Shown here piece after piece: positions 1 to 10,875 of a stretch of 64,000 bases of DNA. The notes under the pieces were generated by a model. It worked only from the letters and a program-made list of their open reading frames with translations. It was not told where the DNA came from and made no database searches. The first letter of the stretch is position 1. Every line of letters begins with the position of its first letter. The position numbers were made by a program, and so were the translations under genes. The DNA comes from Cryptomeria japonica (Eukaryota > Streptophyta > Pinopsida > Cupressales > Cupressaceae): positions 219,464,997-219,528,996 of the forward strand of contig NC_081406.1 in NCBI RefSeq assembly GCF_030272615.1, in the 5' to 3' direction.

Positions 1-1394
1 TTAAGAATATTTTTGTTGAAAAGAGAAGAGTGGAAGCAATTTTCGTGGCATTGAATGATAAATTTGTTCAAGAAGGTATGGGTAGTATGGACTTTCAAAG
101 AGAAAAGGTATTGAAGGAAGAACTCAATGAGATTTTGAAAAGAGAAGAGATTCATTGGAGGCAAAAATCCAAAGAAATTTGGTTGAAGGAAGGGGGTAGA
201 AACATTAAATTCTTTCACTGAACTACAATGGCAAATAGAAATAGGAAAATGATTATAGAAATCAGGAAAATGGATGGAGGAATGGCCCAAAACATAGAAG
301 AAGTCAGTAAAGAGGCAACAAACTTTTTTAATCCATTTTAAATAGAGACACTTATAAAGAAGGCATATTAGAAAATTCTGGACTCCATCCCATCAGTTAT
401 AACCAAGGAGCAGAACAAGGTTTTATTCCAAAAAAATGATCTAGAGGAATTCAAGAGAGCTACTTTCCAACTAAACCCGGACAAGGCTCTAGGTCCAGAT
501 GTCTTTACTATAGCCTTCTTCCAAATGTACACGAGACTTGGTTTGGGTGGTTGAAGAATCGAGAAGGAAAATGACAATGTTGAGGGCCTTAAATCATACC
601 TTTTTGGCTCTTATCTCGAAAAAGAGTAATGGGAGATTTTAGACCCATTTCCTTATGCAAAACGATCTATAAGATTGTGACTAAAGTTATTGCAAATAGA
701 CTTAAACTGGTCCTCAAAAACCTCATCTTAGATGAACATAGTGGTTTTCCTTCTGGTAGGTCCATTGTGGAAGGGATTATCACTACCCATGAAACATTGC
801 ATTCAACAAGGAAATCTAGGGAGCTTGCATGATCCTGAAACTAGACATTCTAAAAGCCTATGACTTGGTGGGCAGGCAATTCCTATTAGAAGTCCTAGGA
901 AAATTCGGTTTTGGCAACTATTGGATTAATTGGATCAAGAGTTGTCTGGTGACGACCAAATTTTTAGTTCTAATAAATTGAGCAGTCCATGGTTTCTTTC
1001 CTTCTACTAGAGGCATCCAACAGGGAGATCCAATATCTCCCTCTCATCATTACCATGGCATAAACTCTTAGCAAAACAATTGGAAAATTGCACCAGGAAG
1101 GTTCATGGCATGGGTTAAATGTGGCGACTGGAGTTGAACATACCACTCACGTTCAATTTGCAGATGGCACTATACTCTTCAGTGAATCTAGTAGGAGTGA
1201 AGCTTGGAACAATCAAGACATGTCATGATGAATACTGTATGGCATTAGGCTAGAGTATTAATTAGCAAAAGTCAAAAGTGTTCTTCCTCAATACCCAACG
1301 CAAACTGCAAAGAGTATTATCTAGAATTCTAAATTTAAGAGTTGCCAAATTTCCAGGTGGATTTCTTGGTAGCCCTTTATTTGTAGGAACTAAT
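1..1394 (+). pseudogene. LINE (non-LTR) reverse transcriptase remnant, 5' piece
   Basis: Reading the + strand with frameshifts gives the usual order of a plant L1-type ORF2. At 30-221 there is the linker between endonuclease and RT (HWRQKSKEIWLKEGGRN then KFFH). RT block 'GDFRPISLCKTIYKIVTKVI' begins at about 629, followed by a QGDP-type block near 1020. The catalytic box is at 1157-1168. It reads FADG where functional enzymes have FADD, so the second catalytic aspartate is lost. Multiple stops and frameshifts make it dead. The frame stops at 1394 in the PLFVGTN region, where copia A was inserted, and resumes at 9029. The 5' part lies outside the window. Confidence 0.85.
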
Positions 1395-2728
1395 TGTTAG
1401 CAACAACCAAGTAGGAAAAATGAGAGGGGGGGAGGAGGTTTATCAGTTTTCACTAGATTAAAGAAATTAAGCACAATCTCAGATTTGATCAACTACAACA
1501 ATAGTAAAGATAAACACAATGATAGCACAACACACACCACCGATAATTTGACGTGGAAAAGCCGGTTAAGGAAAAAACCACTGTGGGAACCTACCCACAA
1601 TAAGATGATACTTTGCAGTAGTATGTGAAATATTATAATGGGGATTGTACATGCATTCAAGCACACTGCCTAGAGCTCACTGCTGAAAATTAATGACCTA
1701 GAAGGCTACAACCCTCAAGGAAGTCTCATTGACTTACAAATATATTTAGACAACAATTCAATTAAGATGAACTGAAAGAATAACATCTAAAAATGTTTGA
1801 TGACAATTTCGGTTAAGCATAATTGTGTGCTCTGCAACACACTTATCTGAATGATAAATTTGCTAAGATTATACAAACAACTCTTTAAAATCTCATATAA
1901 ATCCTAGATACTCATAGACACCCCAAATTACATGAATATAACATGCATATATACCGATCATCAACCTTGACAACAAGGCCAACTAAACCCATAACACCCA
2001 AATACAAAATCACATCACCCAATACAAATATGAACCACTGCACCAATACAATATCACAAATTACAAAACATGGACCCAAACCAAATCCTCAAACACACAA
2101 CACTACCAGAAGTTACACCAAGATCATCTGCAACACGCTATACCACCACAAATACCACATACCCATGAAGAACACCACTAGACCCAAAAGGTCATCAATA
2201 ACTCACACAAAAATGAATTCAGATCATCAAAAAAAATCAAACATAATCAGGAAACACCAACAATCATGTTATAACCATCTACAATAGCTTCACCACCACC
2301 ACTTATCAAAACCTTCACTGATCAACTCAACTCAAGAACGTTCAAGAACATATAACAACAACAAGTTGGACAAGAAAGATAACTTGTGGAGCACCAAATC
2401 ATGAACCATCTAAATCGAAGATACACATTAACATCCTAAACACTTCCCCAAAACTGCAACTCAAGATACGATCACACTGGAGCACAACAGATTGAATACC
2501 AGAACAATGCAACACTGAACACTGAAAAGCCAATCCTCATACTGGAATCCATAACTCAATAAGATCATTACATAACATCATGAAATCCACACTAAATCTC
2601 TAGTTGATTCAACAAATTCAACATGTAAACCAACCAGACCAACTCTCTGCAATCACCAGAACACCAAAACATAGGAATATGTTGACATCAATGACAACAA
2701 CATATCCTAACAGCAACAATATCCAACA
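1395..2728 (-). repeat. Copia A LTR (3' LTR relative to transcription)
   Basis: This matches 7695-9028 over its whole length, including the internal blocks for the GTGGG/CCCAC hairpin (1582-1599) and the 'catcaatgacaa' arm (2686-2697). Many scattered substitutions separate the copies, indicating an old insertion. A T/N/H-rich reading frame inside it (1943-2287) has no counterpart kept open in the other LTR. Confidence 0.93.
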
Positions 2729-2740
2729 ATCTCCCCCTTT
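2729..2740 (-). promoter_or_regulatory. Copia A polypurine tract
   Basis: The minus strand reads AAAGGGGGAGAT directly before the LTR start TGTTGG, the standard position for plus-strand DNA priming. Confidence 0.85.
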
Positions 2741-3058
2741 GGCATTGATGGAAACATATGAATGTGAAAAATAATCAAGCAAAGAAAGAAATCAACCTCT
2801 AGCAAACTCCCCCTAAGATCATGCTCATAAAAGATAGATCACTTTTTCACATGTATCTCTGCCCCCCTTTGACATCAATGCAAAAGTCTCATAACATCTC
2901 CCTCTCAAAAATGCACAAATCAAGATTCTCTCTCCCTTAAACTCATAACCAATTGAACCACATACTAACTACTCTAGCAGAGCAACAATACCAACTCATA
3001 AATCCAGATAAGGGGATAAGATTATGAAGTCCACCAGATTGATGCAACTCAATGCATC
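2741..3058. other. Copia A 3' untranslated internal region
   Basis: This is non-coding sequence between the end of pol and the polypurine tract. It contains further C-rich runs, 'ctccccctaag' near 2806 and 'gccccccttt' near 2862. These are polypurine-tract-like on the minus strand, as in D. Confidence 0.6.
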
Positions 3059-4650
3059 TTAGTTCTCATCAGGAGGGGCATAGACCCCTAACTTGTCTCT
3101 CAAATAAAAAAATATATCTACAGGCAAAGGCTTAGTAAAAATATCTGCAATCTAATCCTTTGTAGATACATACTCTAGCTTAACTTCATCCTGACTAACT
3201 TTCTCCCTCAAGAAATGATACTTGATTGATATATGCTTAGTTTTAGAGTGCAATACTATATTCTTTGAAATATTAATAACATTTGAATTATAACATTATA
3301 TAATAGTAGGCTCATCATAAACAACTCTGATATTTTTTAATATTTGCTTCATCCAAACAACCCGTGTACAATTTTCAACAACAACAATATACTCAGCTTC
3401 AGTAGTAGATAATGAAATAGAATCTTGTTTCTTACTTGCCCATGACACAAGTTTATTTCTAAAAAAGAATGCACCATTGGAGGTACTCTTCCGGTCATCA
3501 ACATCACCTACCCAATCAACATCAGTATAAGCACATAACATGAAATCATCATTCTTCGGATACCAAAGGCCATAATCAATTGCCCCTTTCAAGTATCTGA
3601 ATATCCTCTTAACAACAACAACATGAGTCTCTTTCAAACCATCTTGGAATCTAGCACAAAGACATACAACATGAATAATATCAAGTCTAGTATGTGTCAA
3701 GTAGAGTAGTCCACCAACCATAGATTTGTATAAGGTCTGATTAACCTTCAGAGATTCATCATTCTTAGACAACTTGCAACTAGTCACCATAGGGGTTCCA
3801 ACCAACTTAGAATAAACTAAACCAAATTTCTTCAGTAGTTCTTTCACATATTTAGATTGAGAAATGAAAATACCTTTACCAATCTGAGAAATCTGTAGTC
3901 CTAAGAAAAATTTCATGTCACCTATCATAGACATCTCAAATTCTTTCTGCATATCTTCAACAAACTTCATACTCAAATCATCATCTCCTCCAAAAATAAT
4001 ATCATCAACAAAGACCTCAACAATCAAAATATTATCCTTATCAATCTTGAAATACAAGTTACTATCAATAATACCTTTGGTAAATCCCAAATTCATCAAA
4101 TACCTGCCCAATCTAGCATACCAAGCTCTAGGGGCTTGTTTCAGTCCATATAGTGTCTTCTTCAATTTGCAAACCATGTCTCCTTCATCTGATAAAGAAA
4201 ATCATCCAGTTGCCCAATGTAAACTTCCTCTTCCAGATCACCATTCAAAAAGGTTGACTTGACATCCATCTAATAAAATTTGACATCTTTATAAGTAGCA
4301 TATGCAAAGAGTAATCTAACAGTTTCAATTTATGCTACCAGAGCAAATTCTCCTCATAATCAATACCTTCTTGTTAAGAACAACCTTTGTAAACTAGTAT
4401 AGCTTTATTCCTAACAACTTCATCGACTTCATTTAGTTTATTCTAGAACACCCATTTAGTACCAATCACATTCTTGTCCTTAGGCCTTAGAACAAGTTCT
4501 CATGTGTTGTTCTTTTCAATCTGATTCAATTCTTCTTCCATAGCTTTTATCCAATTTTCATCCTTACATGCTTTAGTAACATCTTTAAGTTCAACTTTAG
4601 AAATCAAACATACCTCTTCAGTGGTCATCACACCTTTATTCTTATTACCA
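3059..4650 (-). pseudogene. Copia A reverse transcriptase and RNase H
   Basis: Minus-strand translation gives the RT block LYGLKQAPRAWYARL, the catalytic box EVFVDDIIFGG, GLLYLTHTR, and RNase H blocks (DVDWVGDVDDRKSTS, SLSTTEAEY, then SKTKHISIKYHFLREK). It ends at TAA (3059-3061) after DKLGVYAPPDEN. The N-terminal RT part (4178-4650) is broken by stops. The longest continuous stretch, 3296-4177, keeps both catalytic aspartates. The first stop after it falls in the RNase H section. Confidence 0.9.
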
Positions 4651-4655
4651 ATAAT

Positions 4656-6270
4656 CTAATTTTCTGAATGATTCAATCTTACATACCTGAGAGTCTTCTG
4701 ATTTTCTACATTTTGAAATTCTTCACTGACAACATTCTCTATACTCACTATCTTCATCGGATCAGTCTTCTCTAGGCTCTCAATCTGCACAACATCACAA
4801 TCATTACATTCATATCCTCTTGCTCTTATTTGCTTTCTAGGGTTTTCATCAACCTTCACATTTTCACTTTCAACTATCTTCTTCCATCTCTTATTGTAAC
4901 ACCGGTAGGATTTGCTTTTAGTAGAATATCCCAAGAATATTCCTTCATCACTTCTTGCATCAAATTTCCCTAAATCTTCATCTCTTTTGATATAACATTT
5001 TCTTCCAAAGATTTTGAAATATCTAACAGTAGGAATGTTACCAAACCACAACTCATAAGGAGTCTTACCAGAATCAGCTTTTATATGCACCCGGTTGATT
5101 GTGTAAACAACAATGCTAATAGCTTCTCTCTAAAAGATCTTCAGAACATTTCGTTTAATCAAAATAGTTCTTTCAACATCTACAATGGTTCGGTTCTTTC
5201 TCTCAACAACTCCATTTTGTTGAGGGGTTCTAAAAGCAGATAATTGTCTCTTGATTCCATGCTTCTCACAGAATGAGTCAAACTCAACTGAGGTGAATTC
5301 TCCTCCATGGTCAGATCTCAGGCATTTCATCTTCAATCTTGTCTCAGTCTCCACCTTTGCTTTGAATATCTTGAATTTCTCAAATGATTTAGACTTTTCT
5401 CTCAAAAAGTTCATCCACATCATCCTGGAAAAATCATCAATCAACAACATCAAATATCTATCACCTTGCACATTTCTCACTCTTATAGGTCCACATTAGT
5501 CAGTATGTACAATACCTAGCAATCTATTAGATGTATATTGCTTTCTTTTGAATGAAACTCTTGTTTGCTTTCCCAATTGACATTCCTTACACACCAGATT
5601 AGATGGCTTAATAATATTAGGCATATCTCTAACAACTTGAGTAGAACTTATCTTAATCATGTTGTCAAGTTAACATGACACATTCTCCTATGCCACAACC
5701 AACTTTCATCAATCTATGCAATCAAACAACTTTTCTCACCAGCATTCAAATGTAACCTATTACCTTCAGTCTTAGTACCAAATGCAATCTCTATACCAAA
5801 TCTATTTAGGGTCTTGCATTTCCCATTCTTAAATTGAAAATTAGAACCCTTGTCAACTAGCTGTCCAACACTCAAAAGATTATGTTTTAGACCTTCAATA
5901 TATAGAACATTGTCAGTATTATGCTTACCATTAGGAGAAATAACACCTCTTCCTCATATCACACAAGCTTTATCATCACCAAATCTTACAATATCACCAT
6001 CATACTTTTCCATGTTTACAGATTTAGCTTTCTCACCTATCATATGATGCAAGCAGCCATTATCAATCACCCATTCATCTTTTTCTTCAACTCTAGTAAC
6101 CAGAGATTTATCTTCACTAATGCAACTTGTAGAATCTTTAGATATTGGAGCATCCTCTCTGATAGACATGAATACAACTCTTCTTCTGAGTTTCCCTACT
6201 TATACTCATCATCTGTCACACCTTTATTAACAACATAATAACACTTATTTTGATATTTGAACTATTGAAA
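4656..6270 (-). pseudogene. Copia A protease and integrase
   Basis: The protease box at about 6060-6100 reads WVIDNGCLHHM, where copia proteases have D-S-G, so the active site is altered. The integrase catalytic core follows: DDFSRMMW, then CLRSDHGGEFTS, then PQQNGVVERKNRT. It is followed by the C-terminal region with FGRKCYIKRDED and DEGIFLGYSTKSK. Stops at about 5100 and 5490 break the frame. The gag/protease junction is interrupted by the solo LTR at 6271-6692. Confidence 0.88.
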
Positions 6271-6692
6271 TGTGGTGACTGATCAGCAAAGTACTGTACA
6301 CTCAGCACATATCCTCACTAGGGTCTGGGGCCGGGCCGGGCCTCGGGGTGGGGTTCAAGGGTGGCAGCCCCCGAGAAATTTTTTTTTGCCATTTTTCATT
6401 GATGAAAATCGACATTGTTATAAAACCCTAAAAAAGTTGACTTTGTTTGTTGCCCTAAAAACACATGTTATAAGCGACTAGGATGGTTAAGGCATTGCAA
6501 GGTTGATGTACTATTTTTGCTGGATAATAAGAAAGATTGGACGACTGTGTATGGTGGATGTAACCCATTCTGGGTGAACCACATTAAATCTCTGTGTTAT
6601 CTGTGTCCTGTTTTATTTCTTTATCTTTTGTATTTAAATCTGCATATAATTGTTAGTTCATATTTGCTTTGGATCTGCTTGAAACCCTAACA
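6271..6692 (+). repeat. Solo LTR (422 bp) inserted in copia A gag/protease junction
   Basis: This begins TGTGGTGACTG and ends CCCTAACA, flanked by TGAAA (6266-6270) and TGAAC (6693-6697), a 4/5 target duplication. Removing it joins the gag tail ...DKPN.KF to KYQNKC-like coding sequence of A, so it is foreign to A. It has a GC-rich block (gggccgggccgggcc) and a 3' part 'tgtaacccattctgggtga' typical of copia LTR R/U5 regions. I infer + orientation from that. It has no internal coding, so it is a solo LTR or a very short element. Confidence 0.75.
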
Positions 6693-7639
6693 TGAACTTC
6701 TAGTTAGGCTTATCATACTTATCATGCTTATTATCCTTATCATATTTCTCATACTTAGACATCCTTTCAAGACACCTAGAAGCAAAGTGTCCTATCTTAT
6801 TACATGAGAAACATTTCAAAGACAATTTTCCATCATACTTACCAACACCTTTAGGTAGTCTTCTTGCAATCAAGGCTTCAAGTTCTTCCAACTCTTTCTC
6901 TTGCTCTTCCATTTCTCTTCTTTCTCTTTCATATCTGGAAACTAGACATGAACTTTCTCCTGGATCATACTTCATCTTCTCGAATACATAGGCTTTAAAT
7001 GTAGTCTCTGTCTTTTCACGTGATTCACCAAATTCTCTCATCTCAAAGGCAAATATCTTTCCAACCAACATATCTCTAGTTACAGTAGTCATAGTCCAGA
7101 TCTCATCTATAGCCAAAACTTTAGATTTATAAGGAGGCAAACATCTCAACACTTTAGCTACTATCTCATCTTCTTCAAGGATTCCATCAAGATATCCGAT
7201 ACCCATCACAAGCTCATTCACCTTATCCATAAAGGTAACTATGTTCTCATCATCTCCTATTTGCAACCTTTCATACTTTCCTTTCAAGCTCTCCAATTTA
7301 CCAACTTTCACAGTTTTATCACATTCATACGAGGTTTCAAGCTTCTTCTAGATCTCATGTGTAGTCTGCAAAACCCATCACATTAGTCATCCCTAAATTA
7401 GACAAGGCACTATACAATGCTTCCTTTTCTCTAATGTTGAATTCGGCTTCCTTTATCTCATTTGGAGTAGCAGGTTCATTCTGAGGCACAACATATACAT
7501 TCTTTGTGATCTTCCAATAATCATCTCCAAGACACTTGAAGTAACATTCAATTTGGTCCTTCCAGCTAGTGTAAATACTTCCATCAAATCTATGACTCTC
7601 TCTCTCTTGAAAAGAAAAATAGAAGCACGAGATGTCATC
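6693..7639 (-). pseudogene. Copia A gag
   Basis: The start is degenerate: FDGSIYTSWKDQIECYFKCL appears after a frameshift near 7600. The UBN2/Retrotran_gag-type core follows (LKGKYERLQIGDDENIVTFM, then VLRCLPPYKSK). A zinc knuckle CFSCNKIGHFASRC lies near 6775-6820, followed by a K/D-rich tail. The segment 6700-7311 is a continuous 203-codon reading frame. Confidence 0.85.
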
Positions 7640-7680
7640 TTGGATCTCCTCAAGCAGTCAAGCTTCTCTCAAAGGATCTA

Positions 7681-7692
7681 GCTTTGATACCA
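7681..7692 (-). promoter_or_regulatory. Copia A primer-binding site
   Basis: The minus strand reads TGGTATCAAAGC two bases inside the LTR. This is the complement of the 3' end of plant initiator tRNA-Met (TGGTATCAGAGC) with one change. Confidence 0.85.
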
Positions 7693-7694
7693 AT

Positions 7695-9028
7695 TGTTAG
7701 AAACAACCAAGGAGGAAAACTGAGAGAGGGGATGAATTAGTTTTCACCAGATTAATAAATTAAGCACAATCTCAGATCTGATCAATTGTAGCAATAATAA
7801 AGATAAGCACAATGATATCACAACACACAATACCAAGAATTTGATGTGGAAAACTCAGTTAAGGGAAAAACCACAATGGGAACCTACCCACAATAAGATG
7901 ATACTTTGCAGTAGTATGTGAAATATTACAATGGGGAATGCACATGCATTCAGGCACACTGCCTAGAGCTCACTGCTCAAAATGAATGACTTGGAAGACT
8001 ACAATCCTTAGGGAAGTCTCACTAACATACAAAGATATTTGGACAACAATCCGGTTAAGATGAATTGAAAGAATAGCATCTAGAAATGCTTGATGATAGT
8101 TCTGGTTAAGTCCAATTGTTTTCTCTACAACACACTTCTCTGAATGATAAATTCATTAATATTGCACAAAAAAATATCTCAAATCTCATACAAATCCTAG
8201 ACACTTGCAAACACCCCAAATGATATGAATATAACATCCATATATATCGATCATCAACCTTGACAACAAGGTCGGCTAAACCCATAACACCCAAATACAA
8301 AATTACATCACCCAATACAAATATGAACCACCAGACCAATACAATGCCATAAATGACATAGCATGGACCCAAACCAAATCCTCAAATATGTAACACTACT
8401 AAAAATTATGCCAAGATCATCTACAACATGCTATACCATTGGGAATACCGCATACCCATGAATAACACCACCAGACCCAAAAGGTCATCAATAACTCGCA
8501 CAAAAATGAATTTGGATCATCAAAATAAATAGAACATAATCAAGAAACACCAACAAGCACCTTATAACCATCTGCAATAGCTGCACCAACACCACTTATC
8601 AAAACCTTCATTGATCAACTCAACTCAAGAACGCTCAAGAACAAATAACAACAACAACTTGGACTAGAAAGATAACCTATGGATCACCAAATCATGAACC
8701 ATCTGAATTGAAGATACACATTGACATCCCAAACACTTCCCCAAATTTGTAACTCAACATATGATCACACTGGAGCACAATGGATCTAATACCAAAACAC
8801 TACAACACTGAACACTGAAAAACCAATCCTCATACCAGAATCCCTAACTTGATAAGATCATTACATAGCATCATGAAATCCACACTAAAACAAGTATCTC
8901 TAGTTGATTCAACATATCCAATGGATAAACCAACCAGATTAGTTCTTTGCAATCACCGATACACCAAAATAGAAGAATATGTTGACATCAATGACAACAA
9001 CATATCCTAGCAACAACAATATCCAACA
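7695..9028 (-). repeat. Copia A LTR (5' LTR relative to transcription)
   Basis: This is the second 1334-bp terminal repeat. On the minus strand its end is followed at once by the primer-binding site, so it is the 5' LTR. It carries the hairpin arms GAAAACTGA (7715-7723) and TTAGTTTTC (7737-7745) near its U5 end. Confidence 0.93.
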
Positions 9029-9440
9029 TTAAAAAGGTTAACTATTGGGAGAAATTGATTAGCAAGTGAAAAAGTAAACTAGAAAGTTGGAAAGGAAAAT
9101 GGTTGTCCTTTGTAGGGAGACTCACCATGATTAAATCTGTGCTATCAGCTATCCTAGTTTTTCCTAATATGGTCTGTCTCAAAATCCCAATGGTTGTGGA
9201 GGGGGAGCTAAAATAAATTGCCTCTAGTTGCTTGGAAGAAAATCCACCAGCCAAAGATTGTCGGGGGAATTGGAGTTAAATAATTGTCAATTATGAATCT
9301 AGCCATGGGGACCAAACTAGTCTCAGGGGAAATCTATAGCAACATCAAGTGAAATCACAATAATGGTTCCCACTTTCTGGCCAACTTTGACACTTAGATG
9401 AACATTTAAAAAAAAATGTTCACTTTCTAACACCTATAAA
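9029..9440 (+). pseudogene. LINE reverse transcriptase remnant, 3' piece
   Basis: Directly after the right LTR of copia A the + strand encodes KKVNYWEKLIS then KSKLESWKGKWLSFVGRL and MIKSVLSAI. This is the conserved region that follows the RT fingers/palm in plant LINEs, and it continues the 1-1394 fragment. It fades after about 9440. An in-frame stop sits inside the first block. No poly(A) tail or target duplication of the LINE is visible, so its 3' end is not defined. Confidence 0.8.
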
Positions 9441-10490
9441 TTTTAAACCATTAAGAATTTGAAGATGATGTAAAGTAGTGATTTGTAATTGTTGTCACGA
9501 AGGAAAGTAAATCAATATCAATACTTGAGCAATCCCATGCAACATGGAATCTAAATCAAGCTTGTGGGTCAGCTCATAATGAGATTGAATCTTTAGGTTA
9601 TGGTTCGACTCCTTTTGAATACCTCCTAAAACTAAAAAATGGGTGTGGAAAAGAGTAAGAGATGGTTTGAAATGCTGAAAAACTGAAACTATTTTGGGAG
9701 GTGATGCACCAAACTATGATTATGAACTTGCCATAACAACTCACGAAAAACCACAAAATTCTACTAACACAAAGTTATTATATTTTCAATCACAAAATTG
9801 ATTCCTAGAAAGGTTAAGGAATAGGCAAAACTTGGAAGAAAAAAAAGATTTCACAAGCAAACTTGACATAAAACTGACAACACAAACTAAGACCTATGAT
9901 TTGGTGAAAAGCAATGATGCATGCGCATTAAAGAGATGAAATATTCAAGGCTTCATATGAAACAAACAAATTACTTCTATCAAATCTATCATGAACAAAC
10001 ACAACTACAAAGTTAAACTCATAAAATTTTACAAATAAAAGAAGTCTTTTGCAATCAATATGACTGAAAAATAGGTGTAAATATCTCTATATCAATGAAT
10101 GAGCTAGAAATATCTACAAATTCTCTTAAGGTAAGAGAATAAAAAAGGCACGAACTAAGGAAAAAGTTAACAAGATTTCCTCTATATACAATAATCTAGG
10201 GTATGCAAACCCTAGATCAAAATTGCCCTCCAAAAAGTAAACTAAAGTTTGAAATCCGAGCTCAAAAGAAAAGCCTAAAAAATAGGTGCCAAATTTGCAT
10301 GAAAAGATGCCAAGATTATGTCAAGATTTCCTCAAGTCAATATACAACCAAAAAAGACTCTCAAAATAGCCTCAAACTACTGATATCTGCTCTCTGTCTA
10401 TTGAAACTACTGTTGCAACACATCTTCAACCATATGCATGTGTGTATAAGGGGAAAATAGAATAATTATTAAAGTTAGCCAATAATGACT

Positions 10491-10558
10491 TCACTTTTAA
10501 TATTTATTATGTATATGTAATCTCATCCTTATATCTATATAATAAATATTAGAAGTGA
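10491..10558. repeat. 20-bp inverted repeat (AT-rich hairpin)
   Basis: Arm 10491-10510 (TCACTTTTAATATTTATTAT) and arm 10539-10558 are reverse complements at 19 of 20 positions, with a 28-base loop. A third, partial copy of the arm follows at about 10568-10590. Confidence 0.8.
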
Positions 10559-10855
10559 TTTATAAAAATATCACTTTAATATTTATTTTACAACTCAGTT
10601 ATGCATGTATGCATATGCCAGAAAAACTCTAAGGGTAAAAACTATTAATTATTTATATAATTAAATAGAAGTATAAAGATTATAAATCTTTATATTATTT
10701 ATAATTTACTTCTATATAAATAAAAAAATCAATATATTAATAATGGTAATATTTTATTTTATTTTCACCATTATTTAATATATAAAATATAATAATATTT
10801 ATTTAATTATTATATTAATATAAACTTAATAGTTTGTATTCCTTATAAAATGAAA

Positions 10856-10875
10856 CACTTAACATGTGTTAAGTG
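10856..10875. repeat. Perfect 9-bp-arm palindrome
   Basis: CACTTAACA at 10856-10864 and TGTTAAGTG at 10867-10875 are exact reverse complements separated by two bases. This marks the right edge of the hairpin cluster. Confidence 0.8.

Larger units (their letters stand above)
1395..9028 (-). mobile_element. Ty1/copia retrotransposon A, full-length but decayed
   Basis: The element is bounded by two 1334-bp LTRs (1395-2728 and 7695-9028), both starting TGTTAG and ending CCAACA. It lies on the minus strand: the primer site is beside the right LTR and the polypurine tract beside the left. The internal region encodes gag, protease, integrase, RT and RNase H in copia order, with several stops and frameshifts. 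The flanking five bases (CTAAT on the left, TTAAA on the right) match at three of five positions, so the target duplication has eroded. The insertion splits a LINE, and the element is itself hit by a solo LTR at 6271-6692. Confidence 0.92.

Noticed and set aside
1943-2287. 114-codon open frame rich in T, N, K and H
   Set aside because: It lies inside the copia A LTR and is not open in the other LTR copy; it reflects C/A-rich composition.
10203-10460. 85-codon open frame
   Set aside because: No family signature, no neighbours, AT-rich surroundings; consistent with chance.
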